From an uncultured Bacteroidota bacterium (GTDB taxonomy: Bacteria > Bacteroidota > Bacteroidia > Flavobacteriales > Flavobacteriaceae): a stretch of 64,000 nucleotides of DNA. The DNA is taken from contig CACNDW010000007.1 in assembly GCA_902619315.1 (NCBI GenBank), positions 1 to 64,000 of the forward strand. Direction: 5' to 3'. Both the position numbers and the translations under genes were made by a program. Shown here in pieces: positions 24,772 through 32,971 of this stretch; the first letter of the stretch is position 1, and each line of letters opens with the position of its first letter. A model generated the notes under the pieces. It searched no databases. It was not told where the DNA came from and worked only from the letters and a program-made list of their open reading frames with translations.

Positions 24772-25863
24772 TTAACGGTTAAATGTCTCGTAGTAAAAAA
24801 ACACTTCACCCATAATTTCTTTTGATCGATGGTAATTAACCATTTTGATCAGTAGAGTATCATTAATTCGATATCCCCCCCCCAAAGAAGTCAACACCCC
24901 AGCATAAACTCGTTTTTTTTCCTCCCGATTGAATTGAGTTTCCAACAAGTCAACAATTTTTGAATAATCTTCCAATTTGTAACGGTAAAATTGAGGGACA
25001 ATAAAATCTGCATAGCCCCCTTTAATCCAATCCGGCCATGATTGTAGATACTCCTGTTCAGACCAGGGATAAATACTGGGGGCCCAAGAAACCATGGTTT
25101 CTGATCTTATCGCTTTTACTTTATGGTAAACCTCTTTTCCATATTCACTCAATCTATCGGACCGCCATCGAATCCAACTTCCCTCTTTATGATCTATTGG
25201 GGGATCTGTATTGTACTCACTTTGGAAAAGCGATAGCGTGTAATCATCATAACCTCCTTCCGATGGCATAGCTGGAAGGCGATCATCTCCCTGAATACCA
25301 TCTATATCATAATTTGTAACTACCTCCTCAATAAGCTCCAATAAAAACTTTTGTGGTCCAGGGTGAAGTGCATTCCACCACATAAAATTGTTTTTTTTCA
25401 GGATTTTACCCTCCCTATCTCTTCCCAACCATTCAGGATATTTTTCTATCCACACACTTTCAGGATCATCATAGGCGAATGAAAAACCAAACTCAAACCA
25501 AGCATGAACTTTTATCCCTTGTTTATGAGCCTGACTGATCAGACATTCTAAAGGATCAAAGTGGGATAGCATTGCTTCTTGTTTGACTCCTATGTATTTT
25601 TCAAGGACATCACTGGGATATTGGGTAACTCCTTTATTCCAAACCACCACAAAAATATGATTGATCAGGTATTTTTTACAATTAGAAACCAAGGCTTTTA
25701 TATTCGCTTCGGATTTGATGGCATCACTGCCCACATTAGTCACCCAAACTCCTCTAAAAGTACTTTCCGGAAGATGTTTTTCTAAATAAGTTTGATCATG
25801 AATATTACAACGAATGAATAAAAAAATTAAAGTAATAATCAAGGGTTTATAAATCGAAAACAT
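24772..25863 (-). CDS. GHL10/DUF187-type glycoside hydrolase
   Basis: 363 aa with a signal (SIYKPLIITLIFLFIRC; Cys may be lipidated). TIM-barrel of the GHL10 family (PF02638): opening FRGVWVTNVGSD, KQGIKVHAWFEFGFSF, HPGPQKFLLELIEEVV, the substrate-binding YDIDGIQGDDRL with candidate catalytic acids, and the closing GEVFFYYETF. Such enzymes act on peptidoglycan-like or other glycosidic bonds; the target here is unknown. It stands just before, and opposite to, the TRAP transporter genes, so a released sugar acid may be its product. Confidence 0.85.
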   Translation of the reverse strand: MFSIYKPLIITLIFLFIRCNIHDQTYLEKHLPESTFRGVWVTNVGSDAIKSEANIKALVSNCKKYLINHIFVVVWNKGVTQYPSDVLEKYIGVKQEAMLSHFDPLECLISQAHKQGIKVHAWFEFGFSFAYDDPESVWIEKYPEWLGRDREGKILKKNNFMWWNALHPGPQKFLLELIEEVVTNYDIDGIQGDDRLPAMPSEGGYDDYTLSLFQSEYNTDPPIDHKEGSWIRWRSDRLSEYGKEVYHKVKAIRSETMVSWAPSIYPWSEQEYLQSWPDWIKGGYADFIVPQFYRYKLEDYSKIVDLLETQFNREEKKRVYAGVLTSLGGGYRINDTLLIKMVNYHRSKEIMGEVFFYYETFNR

Positions 25864-25975
25864 TACTCAATAAAATTAATTACATCAATTTAAAAAAATC
25901 TCTCGATAAAGGTTTTGAAACAACAAATTTGAAAAAATCTTACTATTTTGGGATAGAATATAGCTATATTTTTTA

Positions 25976-26992
25976 ATGATATATTTAAGCCGAACAACGG
26001 GAATATGGTATAAAATAAAAATAAGATTTGTTTTTATTTCACTAATGTTAATGTTATCAGCCTGTAGTTTCACCTCCGTGAAAGAACCAAAATACCTATT
26101 CAAGGCCAGTATGTTGGTTAAAGAGAATCACACTTGGTACAAAGCTTTTATACATTTTGGTAAGCTGATCGAAGAGCGATCTGAGGGGCGAATGAAATTG
26201 GAAGTTTACCCCTCAGAACAATTGGCCAAAGAACTTGAAGCAATCCGCTTGATTAAGGCTGAGGTCATCGACATGACCATTTCTGCGGGCTCATTGACAA
26301 ACTTTGCCGAGATACTCATTTTTTCAGACATGCCCTTTTTACTCAAAGACACCCTTTCCATGCACAAACTCATCAACAGTGCTATTGGAAAAAGAATCGA
26401 GAGGGAAATGATAGAAAAAATTGGAGTCCGACCTTTAGGTTATTTTCAGAGAGGGGAGCGTCATTTGACCTCTAATCGCCCCATCAAGCACCCCGACGAT
26501 TTGGATGAATTAATAATCAGAGTCCCCAACGTCCCTTCCTATGTTGTGGCATGGAAAGCCTTGGGGGCCAAACCTACTCCAATGGCCTTCTCTGAGGTGT
26601 TTTCCTCCCTTCAACAAGGAACCATCGAAGCACAGGAAAATCCATTTGCCATGATCAAAAATGCCGGTTTTAGCGAAGTTCAAAAATACCTCAACCTTAC
26701 GGGGCATCTGATCACCTGGGGTTATCCACTGGTGGGAGAAAAACAATTTCAAAAATTGCCGGAGGACCTTAAGTCAATCTTCTTACAAGCGGCAAAGGAA
26801 ATGCAAATTTATGAGCATCGATTGTTTCTTAATAACGAATCTAAAGTTCAAAAACAATTGCAAGAGGATGGGTTGATTTTTGTTGAGGTTGACAAAAATG
26901 CATTTATGAAAGATGGAGAAAAAGCCGTTTATGAAAGTTTATCACCAGAAATGCAAGAGATTTACAAAACCATAAAAAAAATCACTCAATGA
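25976..26992 (+). CDS. TRAP transporter substrate-binding lipoprotein (DctP family)
   Basis: 338 aa. Signal with lipobox LMLSACSF, then a DctP domain: EERSEGRMKLEVYPSEQL, the carboxylate-binding Arg in ELIIRVPN, KALGAKPTPMAFSEVFSSLQ and GTIEAQENPFAMI. It binds an organic acid in the periplasm for the two permease genes that follow (4-bp ATGA overlap). Lipid anchoring rather than a free periplasmic protein is usual for binding proteins in Bacteroidota. Substrate probably a sugar acid or other carboxylate. Confidence 0.9.
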   Translation: MIYLSRTTGIWYKIKIRFVFISLMLMLSACSFTSVKEPKYLFKASMLVKENHTWYKAFIHFGKLIEERSEGRMKLEVYPSEQLAKELEAIRLIKAEVIDMTISAGSLTNFAEILIFSDMPFLLKDTLSMHKLINSAIGKRIEREMIEKIGVRPLGYFQRGERHLTSNRPIKHPDDLDELIIRVPNVPSYVVAWKALGAKPTPMAFSEVFSSLQQGTIEAQENPFAMIKNAGFSEVQKYLNLTGHLITWGYPLVGEKQFQKLPEDLKSIFLQAAKEMQIYEHRLFLNNESKVQKQLQEDGLIFVEVDKNAFMKDGEKAVYESLSPEMQEIYKTIKKITQ

Positions 26993-27456
26993 GTTTCAAA
27001 ATCTTTTTGTCGAAGTTTTTAAAATACGGAACACTTTTGACCAGTTTGGGATTTGTCATGACCGTATCACTTCAGATCTTCGCAAGATTTTTTCTCAGCG
27101 ATGTACCTCCATGGACAGAAGAGGCTTCAAGAATTTTATTTATTTATGCCATAGCATTTTCCAGTGGTTTGGCTTATCGGGGCAATTACTTTGTTTTTCT
27201 AGAAGTGTTTTATGCAGGTTTTTCAGACATTCTGAAGAAAAAAATAGACTTGATATCCTCTATTTTGAGTCTTGTTTTATTTGGATTTTGTGGGTTTTAT
27301 TCACTTTCTATGCTTGAAATGGGACTTAATGAATACTCACCTACATTGCATATCCTTATGATTATTCCTTTTTTAAGTATTTTAATACTATGCCTCTCCA
27401 TCAGTTATTATAGTTTAATGGCTTTTTTGAAAAAAATTAAATTTTGGAAATCGTGA
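26989..27456 (+). CDS. TRAP transporter small permease (DctQ)
   Basis: 155 aa with four membrane segments and the family motif IFARFFLSDVPPWTEEASRILFIY. Its start overlaps the binding protein stop (ATGA at 26989). Pairs with the large permease to form the sodium-driven membrane complex. Confidence 0.9.
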   Translation: MSFKIFLSKFLKYGTLLTSLGFVMTVSLQIFARFFLSDVPPWTEEASRILFIYAIAFSSGLAYRGNYFVFLEVFYAGFSDILKKKIDLISSILSLVLFGFCGFYSLSMLEMGLNEYSPTLHILMIIPFLSILILCLSISYYSLMAFLKKIKFWKS

Positions 27457-28727
27457 TAGTTTTGCTGATCGTTGTATTTGTCGTTTGTCTTTGTTTTCGT
27501 TTTCCGATTGCGTTTTCTTTAGGCTTGTCTTGCTTAGTTTATTTTATTTTCAAAGGAACACCTTTAGTAGTAGTTCCGCTTAAGATGTATGCTGGAGTTG
27601 ATGTTTTTGTTTTGCTCAGTATTCCTGGTTTTATTATTGCAGGTAATTTAATGAATCAGGGGGGGCTAACAGATAGGATTATTAAATTTTGTAATCATCT
27701 TTTGGGGCATATCAGAGGAGGGCTTTCCTATGTAAATATTTCCGCATCCATGCTTTTTGCTGGGATCTCAGGAACAGCAATCTCTGATACCGCCAGTTTG
27801 GGTGCTGTGATGATACCAGCAATGAAAAAAGAAGGTTATGACAGTGATTTTTCTTGCGCCATCACTGCAGCATCATCAACCGTGGGTCCTATTATTCCTC
27901 CAAGTTTACCCATGATTATTGCTGCGACATTGAGCGGATTATCAGTTGGAAAACTTTTCCTTGCTGGAGCCATTCCTGGCCTGTTGTTGGGGGTGGGACT
28001 GATGCTAGTCGCCTTTTTTGTGGCTAAAAAAAGGAATTACCCCAAACATCAAAAGAGCTCAATATTACAAATACTAAAAAGCTTTACCAATACCTTTTGG
28101 GCCTTGTTGATGACATTGATCATTCTTTTTGGTATAGTTGGGGGCGTATTTACCCCAACTGAGGCCTCTGTAGTCGCAGTACTATATGCTCTTTTTATTG
28201 GAACTTTTGTCTATAAAAAACTCAACCTTAAAAATATTTCTGTCGTCATTTTAGATTCCATGAAAACAACTGCATCCCTAATGATATTAGTTGGCTTTGC
28301 AAATTTATTTGGATTCATACTCATTACCGAACAAATTCCTCAGCGCATATCAGAACAAATTCTTTTATTGACCAACAATAAATACGCAGTTTTATTATTG
28401 ATCAATTTATTATTGATATTGGTTGGCACCTTCATGGAAACAATTGCCGCTTTGTTAATTTTGTTTCCCATATTGCTTAAAGTTGCTATCGAGGTTGATG
28501 TCGATCCCATGCATTTTACTGTGATTGCGGTTCTCAATTTAATTATAGGTTTGACAACCCCTCCCGTGGGGGTATGTTTATTTGTAGCCTCTAGTATAGG
28601 AAAAACTTCCATTGGAAAAGTTAGCAGGGCAGGGTTCCCTTTTTTGCTGGTTAGTCTTTTCGTTTTGGTATTGGTATCTCTTTTTCCTGAGCTATCACTT
28701 TTTCTCCCAAATTTAATTATTGATTAG
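27453..28727 (+). CDS. TRAP transporter large permease (DctM)
   Basis: About 424 aa, 11-12 membrane segments of the ion-transporter superfamily. Characteristic stretches: GGLSYVNISASMLFAGISGT, SAVDTASLGAV-like ISDTASLGAVMIPAM, STVGPIIPPSLPMI, GVFTPTEASVVAVLY and LTTPPVGVCLFV. There is no early ATG: GTG 27453 overlaps the DctQ stop as GTGA and is the best start; TTG 27444 is the other option. Confidence 0.9.
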   Translation: MIVLLIVVFVVCLCFRFPIAFSLGLSCLVYFIFKGTPLVVVPLKMYAGVDVFVLLSIPGFIIAGNLMNQGGLTDRIIKFCNHLLGHIRGGLSYVNISASMLFAGISGTAISDTASLGAVMIPAMKKEGYDSDFSCAITAASSTVGPIIPPSLPMIIAATLSGLSVGKLFLAGAIPGLLLGVGLMLVAFFVAKKRNYPKHQKSSILQILKSFTNTFWALLMTLIILFGIVGGVFTPTEASVVAVLYALFIGTFVYKKLNLKNISVVILDSMKTTASLMILVGFANLFGFILITEQIPQRISEQILLLTNNKYAVLLLINLLLILVGTFMETIAALLILFPILLKVAIEVDVDPMHFTVIAVLNLIIGLTTPPVGVCLFVASSIGKTSIGKVSRAGFPFLLVSLFVLVLVSLFPELSLFLPNLIID

Positions 28728-28740
28728 TGAAATAACTTAT

Positions 28741-28772
28741 CAAAAAAACCTCTACACCGAGGATTAGAGGTT
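28741..28772 (-). terminator. Rho-independent terminator (minus strand)
   Basis: AACCTCTA / TAGAGGTT arms with a 10-nt loop; on the minus strand seven T residues follow. It ends the small membrane protein gene at 28823-29200 and may also stop the TRAP operon. Confidence 0.75.
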
Positions 28773-28822
28773 GAAATTTATTTAAAATCTAGGTTTTATA
28801 ATTGGAGTATGAGTAGATTAAT

Positions 28823-29200
28823 TTATCCTTTCGGTTTAAGATAAGTGAAAATAGCCAGACCAAACATGACGAAATCAATAGCAAAATCTGCAAGTCCCAT
28901 ATTTGTAAGTGGGGAAGAAGCCATATAGTAAAACGCACCAAACAAAGGAATGTATGCAATGATAATTGCTAATAATAATTTTTTGGCATCCTCCACAGCT
29001 AGATTTCTAGAAAATAGCAACATCAATCCAATCATCAAAAATGCAGGAGTTAGGGCGTATTGAAACATAATTGCTAATTGTCTTGCTTCCGCTCCAATAT
29101 TAAACATCATATCGATAGAGGACTCAGCAAATCCTGCATATAGAACAGATTGTAGTAGTTGGATAATACCAATAATTGTAAGAGTTAATTTAGTTTTCAT
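28823..29200 (-). CDS. Small four-helix membrane protein
   Basis: 125 aa with four hydrophobic segments (residues about 6-26, 43-63, 75-93, 104-121). No soluble domain and no family recognised; similar short integral membrane proteins of unknown function are common in flavobacteria. Monocistronic, with its own terminator at 28741-28772. Confidence 0.65.
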   Translation of the reverse strand: MKTKLTLTIIGIIQLLQSVLYAGFAESSIDMMFNIGAEARQLAIMFQYALTPAFLMIGLMLLFSRNLAVEDAKKLLLAIIIAYIPLFGAFYYMASSPLTNMGLADFAIDFVMFGLAIFTYLKPKG

Positions 29201-29281
29201 TTAAAAAAAAATTTGGTTTTAGAATAGTTTTTCCATTTTCAAAGTACAATTAAATAAAAGCAAAAAATTAAGGCACTAATC

Positions 29282-29470
29282 CTATATTGCTCTGTTTTTA
29301 GGTTTTTTGTTTGGGATTCTACCAAAGTTTCCCGAACCGTCGTAATCAATAGTGTCTGTCTCAATTTTGGAACGTTTATTAGCTTCTACTTCCTTATTAT
29401 TAAAAAATATACCTAATAAAAAAAGAAAAAAAACAATCAGTCCAGCAGCAAAAATTATAGAAATACTCAT
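29282..29470 (-). CDS. Small membrane protein, single helix with basic tail
   Basis: 62 aa. One N-terminal membrane helix (IIFAAGLIVFFLFLLGIFF) then a hydrophilic tail (KRSKIETDTIDYDGSG). The start overlaps the stop of the preceding 53-aa gene as TAATG, and both follow the two-repeat secreted protein. Function unknown. Confidence 0.6.
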   Translation of the reverse strand: MSISIIFAAGLIVFFLFLLGIFFNNKEVEANKRSKIETDTIDYDGSGNFGRIPNKKPKNRAI

Positions 29471-29631
29471 TATTTATAAATTTGCTTTATATAGGCTCCA
29501 GCAGCCAAAATCGAGGGCACCCAAATTCCAACATAAAGTCCTTCCCGCTGTTGATTATTAAACCATAGATATACTGATAACAAAAAGCTTATGAAGGCAG
29601 CTGACAGAATCAAATAGTCAGACCGTTTCAT
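29470..29631 (-). CDS. Small two-helix membrane protein (53 aa)
   Basis: Reads MKRSDYLILSAAFISFLLSV..., two hydrophobic segments separated by NNQQREGLYVG and ending KQIYK. Start and stop both overlap neighbours as TAATG (with the 288-aa gene upstream and the 62-aa gene downstream), which strongly suggests a coupled three-gene unit. Function unknown. Helix order suggests a hairpin with a short outside loop. Confidence 0.65.
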   Translation of the reverse strand: MKRSDYLILSAAFISFLLSVYLWFNNQQREGLYVGIWVPSILAAGAYIKQIYK

Positions 29632-30497
29632 TATTCTTCAGTCTTTTTTTGTCTGAAGAATTCTTCATCCGATTCGATCCAGACAAAATCACTGGTAACT
29701 TTTTCGGATTTAGGATTATAGAAAACCTCCAAATATTTGAGCCTTTTGACATCTTTAACCTTAACTTGAGCAATAAAGTTGTGGTGATGAAACTTATCAA
29801 AAGGGCTGATAAACGAAGTATAGGAATCCCATATGATATTTCGAGTGTATTCTACGTTACCGAAGGTAGACTTTACAAAAGCCCGAATGGCTTTGTTTAT
29901 CTCTTTAACGTTTATTGGTACAATTTCACTATCCTTTAGATTTTTCCGCTCCATTACATCGAGAAACCCTTGGTGTTCTGAAACAAAATTTTGCAATCCT
30001 GGTTTCTCCTCCTGATTTGAGATCCCCAGCTCGTTTAAGTCAGCGGCATTGTCTTTCTTTTCTTCTTTTTCGTCAATCAAGTAAAATTCCTCATCTTCAG
30101 GAATCCATTCAAAATCTCCTTTTACTTTTTTAATGAAAGGATTGTAAATGACCTCCACATATTTAAGGCGATCTAAATCATTAACCTTTACTTGTGCTAT
30201 AAAAGTATGGTAGTGATATATGTCAGATGGGCTAAGAAAAGTTTTGTAGGAGTCCCAAATGATATTTCTTGTATACTCTACAATCTCAGGGTAGCGTTCC
30301 TCAACAAAGAAGCGAATTTTTTTATTGATCTCTTTTATGTTTATCGGAGTGATCTCGCCGGCTTCATTTTCCTCAAAACCTTGGTGTTCAGTAATAAAAT
30401 CTTCGATTTTAACCCGTTGTACTTGGGCAGATAGCAAAGCAGTGCAAAATAAAACAAGTGAGATGAACAAAGAAAAGACGCTAAACTTCATAATCAT
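29631..30497 (-). CDS. Secreted protein with two tandem homologous domains
   Basis: 288 aa: signal peptide (ends near LLSAQ), then two copies of one domain at residues about 34-138 and 171-280. Shared words are EHQGF, PINxKEINKxIR, EYTRNIIWDSY, SPxDxxHxHxFIAQVKV, RLKYxEVxYNP and WIxxDEEF, joined by an acidic linker (EKEEKKDNAADLNELG). I know no named family with this repeat. It heads a coupled unit with two small membrane proteins (TAATG junctions). ATG 30491 (third codon) is an equally likely start. Confidence 0.75.
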   Translation of the reverse strand: MIMKFSVFSLFISLVLFCTALLSAQVQRVKIEDFITEHQGFEENEAGEITPINIKEINKKIRFFVEERYPEIVEYTRNIIWDSYKTFLSPSDIYHYHTFIAQVKVNDLDRLKYVEVIYNPFIKKVKGDFEWIPEDEEFYLIDEKEEKKDNAADLNELGISNQEEKPGLQNFVSEHQGFLDVMERKNLKDSEIVPINVKEINKAIRAFVKSTFGNVEYTRNIIWDSYTSFISPFDKFHHHNFIAQVKVKDVKRLKYLEVFYNPKSEKVTSDFVWIESDEEFFRQKKTEE

Positions 30498-30559
30498 TGA
30501 CGTTTTTTAAATTTCATAAATATAGTAAATATCAAAATGAGTTACCGAAATCGCCTACT

Positions 30560-31876
30560 TTAATTGGACAAAAAACGGAAGAGATCATTCCCATTGGCAT
30601 AAATAACCAAAGCCAACAGCAAGAAAAACCCTACCATTTGGGCATACTCCATAAACTTATCATTGGGCTTTCTTCCACTGACCATTTCATATAATAAGAA
30701 CATTACATGTCCTCCGTCCAAAGCAGGAATTGGCAACAGGTTCATAAAAGCCAAAATGATTGAAATAAAAGCCGTACTGGCCCAAAAAGCCCTCCAATCC
30801 CAGGTGGCCGGAAAAAGACTCCCGATGGCACCAAAACCACCCAACTGAGAAGCTCCTTTTTTGGTAAAGACATATTTGAATTGGGCTACATAGTCATAAA
30901 GTGTCCAATATCCATAACTGAAACCTTCCGTGATGCTTTCGGCCAATGAAAGATCTACTTGACTGATATTAACGGAATTTCTGGGAATGACACCCATTTT
31001 ACCTTCGGCGTCCAATACCACATCAAGGGTGTCTCTGGTTTGATTCCGTTCAATCACATATTGAACCGTTTGATTGGCCTTATCAGCATTAAACGCCCTG
31101 AGATCCCCCCAATCTTCAATCAGAACACCATTTGCAGTAATGATTTTATCCCCTGCTTTCATTCCAGAGGAATAAGCACCCTTTTCGGTCCAAAAACTGT
31201 CTATTAAAGCAGGATTCCGCGGATACAATATGTTAATTTGACCAGAAGTAAACATGCGATCTCCAATATTTTCGGGTATTGGGATACTAACTTTAATACC
31301 GTTAGCACGCTCTACTTGGACCTCTTTGACAGATCGAATTAATAACATTTTATTAATGTCAAGGGCCACCTCAAGTGGTTTGCCATCGACCGACAATATC
31401 TGATCTCCTTTTTCAAAACCGATTTCTTTGGCCAAAGGTGAAACACCAAGCCCCAATGGCATAGAAGTGTTGGGTAATGTATTTTTACCCCAAACAAAGA
31501 GGATCATCATATAGATCAGGAAGCCTAGAATCAGATTCACCGTCACTCCACCCAGCATAATGATCAATCTCTGCCAAGTAGGTTTAGTTCGGAATTCCCA
31601 TGGTTGTGGAGGTTGTTGCATTTGTTCCTTATCCATGCTCTCATCGATCATCCCCGATATTTTAACATAGCCCCCAAGGGGTAACCAACCGATCCCATAG
31701 ACAGTATCACCAAATTTCTTTTTGAACAAAGCAAATTTGACATCAAAGAAAAGAAAAAACTTCTCTACTCGGGTTTTAAAGATTTTGGCAGGGATAAAAT
31801 GCCCCAGTTCGTGTAAGACAATAAGAATAGACAAACTGAGTAAAAGTTGAATGCCCTTCATTACCATAGGTTCCAT
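30560..31876 (-). CDS. rseP: Site-2 intramembrane metalloprotease RseP
   Basis: 438 aa membrane zinc protease of the M50 family that cleaves membrane-embedded anti-sigma factors and signal peptides. The zinc motif is H22-E-L-G-H26 in the first helix; the third ligand is in NLLPIPALDGGH near residue 385. Between them lie two PDZ-type regions (LGVSPLAKEIGFEKGDQILS and YSSGMKAGDKIITANG). Length and layout are those of RseP/RIP proteins. The window contains no anti-sigma/ECF pair beside it. Confidence 0.95.
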   Translation of the reverse strand: MEPMVMKGIQLLLSLSILIVLHELGHFIPAKIFKTRVEKFFLFFDVKFALFKKKFGDTVYGIGWLPLGGYVKISGMIDESMDKEQMQQPPQPWEFRTKPTWQRLIIMLGGVTVNLILGFLIYMMILFVWGKNTLPNTSMPLGLGVSPLAKEIGFEKGDQILSVDGKPLEVALDINKMLLIRSVKEVQVERANGIKVSIPIPENIGDRMFTSGQINILYPRNPALIDSFWTEKGAYSSGMKAGDKIITANGVLIEDWGDLRAFNADKANQTVQYVIERNQTRDTLDVVLDAEGKMGVIPRNSVNISQVDLSLAESITEGFSYGYWTLYDYVAQFKYVFTKKGASQLGGFGAIGSLFPATWDWRAFWASTAFISIILAFMNLLPIPALDGGHVMFLLYEMVSGRKPNDKFMEYAQMVGFFLLLALVIYANGNDLFRFLSN

Positions 31877-31976
31877 AGCAAACTATTTTTGGAGAGCAAA
31901 AATACCAATTTTAGACACATTCAAGACCCATTTCGACAAAAACCTTTAATGCTAAATTTTTATGTTTTTAATGACC

Positions 31977-31984
31977 TATCTTTG
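31977..31984 (+). promoter_or_regulatory. -7-like box TATCTTTG before the SCO gene
   Basis: Matches TAnnTTTG but ends only 7 bp before the chosen ATG 31992, much closer than at other genes here, so either the transcript is nearly leaderless or the match is by chance. Confidence 0.25.
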
Positions 31985-31991
31985 TCTTAAG

Positions 31992-32666
31992 ATGAAATTC
32001 TTAAATAAATACAGAAAATTTTTGGGGGTATTTGGACTCGTTTCGGTCACAATATTGATATTGTTTTATAATGCATTATTACCCACTAAAAAATTGCCTG
32101 TTTATCAGCCCGCTATGGTCAATTTTGAATTGGTAGACAGCACCATTCAGCATCAAAAAAAATTTCATCGTATTGCTGATTTTTCTCTTATTAATCAAAA
32201 CGGTAAAACAATTACGCAAAACGACTTTAAAGGGAAAATTTATGTCTCAGATTTCTTTTTTACCACCTGTCCCACCATTTGTATTGCCATGACGGATAAC
32301 ATGGTTAAAGTTCAGGAAAAAATAAAAAATAACCCCCATGTATTGCTTTTGTCCCACTCTGTTACTCCTAAAATTGATTCGGTATCTCAACTTAAAAAAT
32401 ATGCCATTCAAAAGGGAGTGATTGACCAAAAATGGCATTTGGTAACGGGAGACAAAAGAGTTATCTATGATTTGGCCAGAAAATCTTACTTGGCGGTCAA
32501 GCAAGACGGGGATGGGGGACCTTTCGATATGATCCACACTGAAAATTTTATATTGGTTGATCCCGACCGAAGGGTCAGAGGATTTTATGACGGCACTGAT
32601 TCTAGAGAAATTCAAAGACTTTTAGAAGAATTGGAAATTTTAACTCAAGAATATTTCCCCTCCTAA
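31992..32666 (+). CDS. SCO1/SenC-family copper chaperone / thiol protein
   Basis: 224 aa from ATG 31992, which places a membrane anchor (YRKFLGVFGLVSVTILILFY) at the N-terminus; the frame continues to ATG 31962. Copper-binding C93-P-T-I-C97 within FFTTCPTICIAM and the distal His in FDMIHTENF mark the SCO family, which delivers copper to the CuA site of cytochrome c oxidase. Thioredoxin-like fold, facing the periplasm. Divergent from rseP. Confidence 0.88.
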   Translation: MKFLNKYRKFLGVFGLVSVTILILFYNALLPTKKLPVYQPAMVNFELVDSTIQHQKKFHRIADFSLINQNGKTITQNDFKGKIYVSDFFFTTCPTICIAMTDNMVKVQEKIKNNPHVLLLSHSVTPKIDSVSQLKKYAIQKGVIDQKWHLVTGDKRVIYDLARKSYLAVKQDGDGGPFDMIHTENFILVDPDRRVRGFYDGTDSREIQRLLEELEILTQEYFPS

Positions 32667-32706
32667 ATTAACTGTATTAACTGATCCGCGGATTGACCAA
32701 AATTTA

Positions 32707-32714
32707 TAATTTTG
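32707..32714 (+). promoter_or_regulatory. -7 box TAATTTTG for feoAB
   Basis: TAnnTTTG match ending 23 bp before the feoA start codon, at the usual distance seen in this window. No clear -33. Confidence 0.45.
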
Positions 32715-32737
32715 TTTTTTTAAAATCATTCTAAATA

Positions 32738-32971
32738 ATGTTCCCACTCGATCAATTGGCTCTCGGACAAAAAGCGTTAATCAAATCAATTGAAACGGAT
32801 TTTTTACCCTTAAAATTGATTGAAATGGGATGTCTTCCCGGCAATGAAATTTCACTCCTATACTCAGCTCCATTCAAAGACCCATTGTATTTTAAAATTG
32901 ACCAAGCCCATTTGGCTATCAGAAAGGAGGTTGCTCAGTACATTGTTGTAAAACCTTTGTTGGATGATTAA
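32738..32971 (+). CDS. feoA: Ferrous iron transport protein FeoA
   Basis: 77 aa with an SH3-like FeoA domain: LALGQKALIKSI, LKLIEMGCLPGNEI and LAIRKEVAQYIVV. It assists FeoB. The last 8 bp overlap feoB. Confidence 0.9.
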   Translation: MFPLDQLALGQKALIKSIETDFLPLKLIEMGCLPGNEISLLYSAPFKDPLYFKIDQAHLAIRKEVAQYIVVKPLLDD

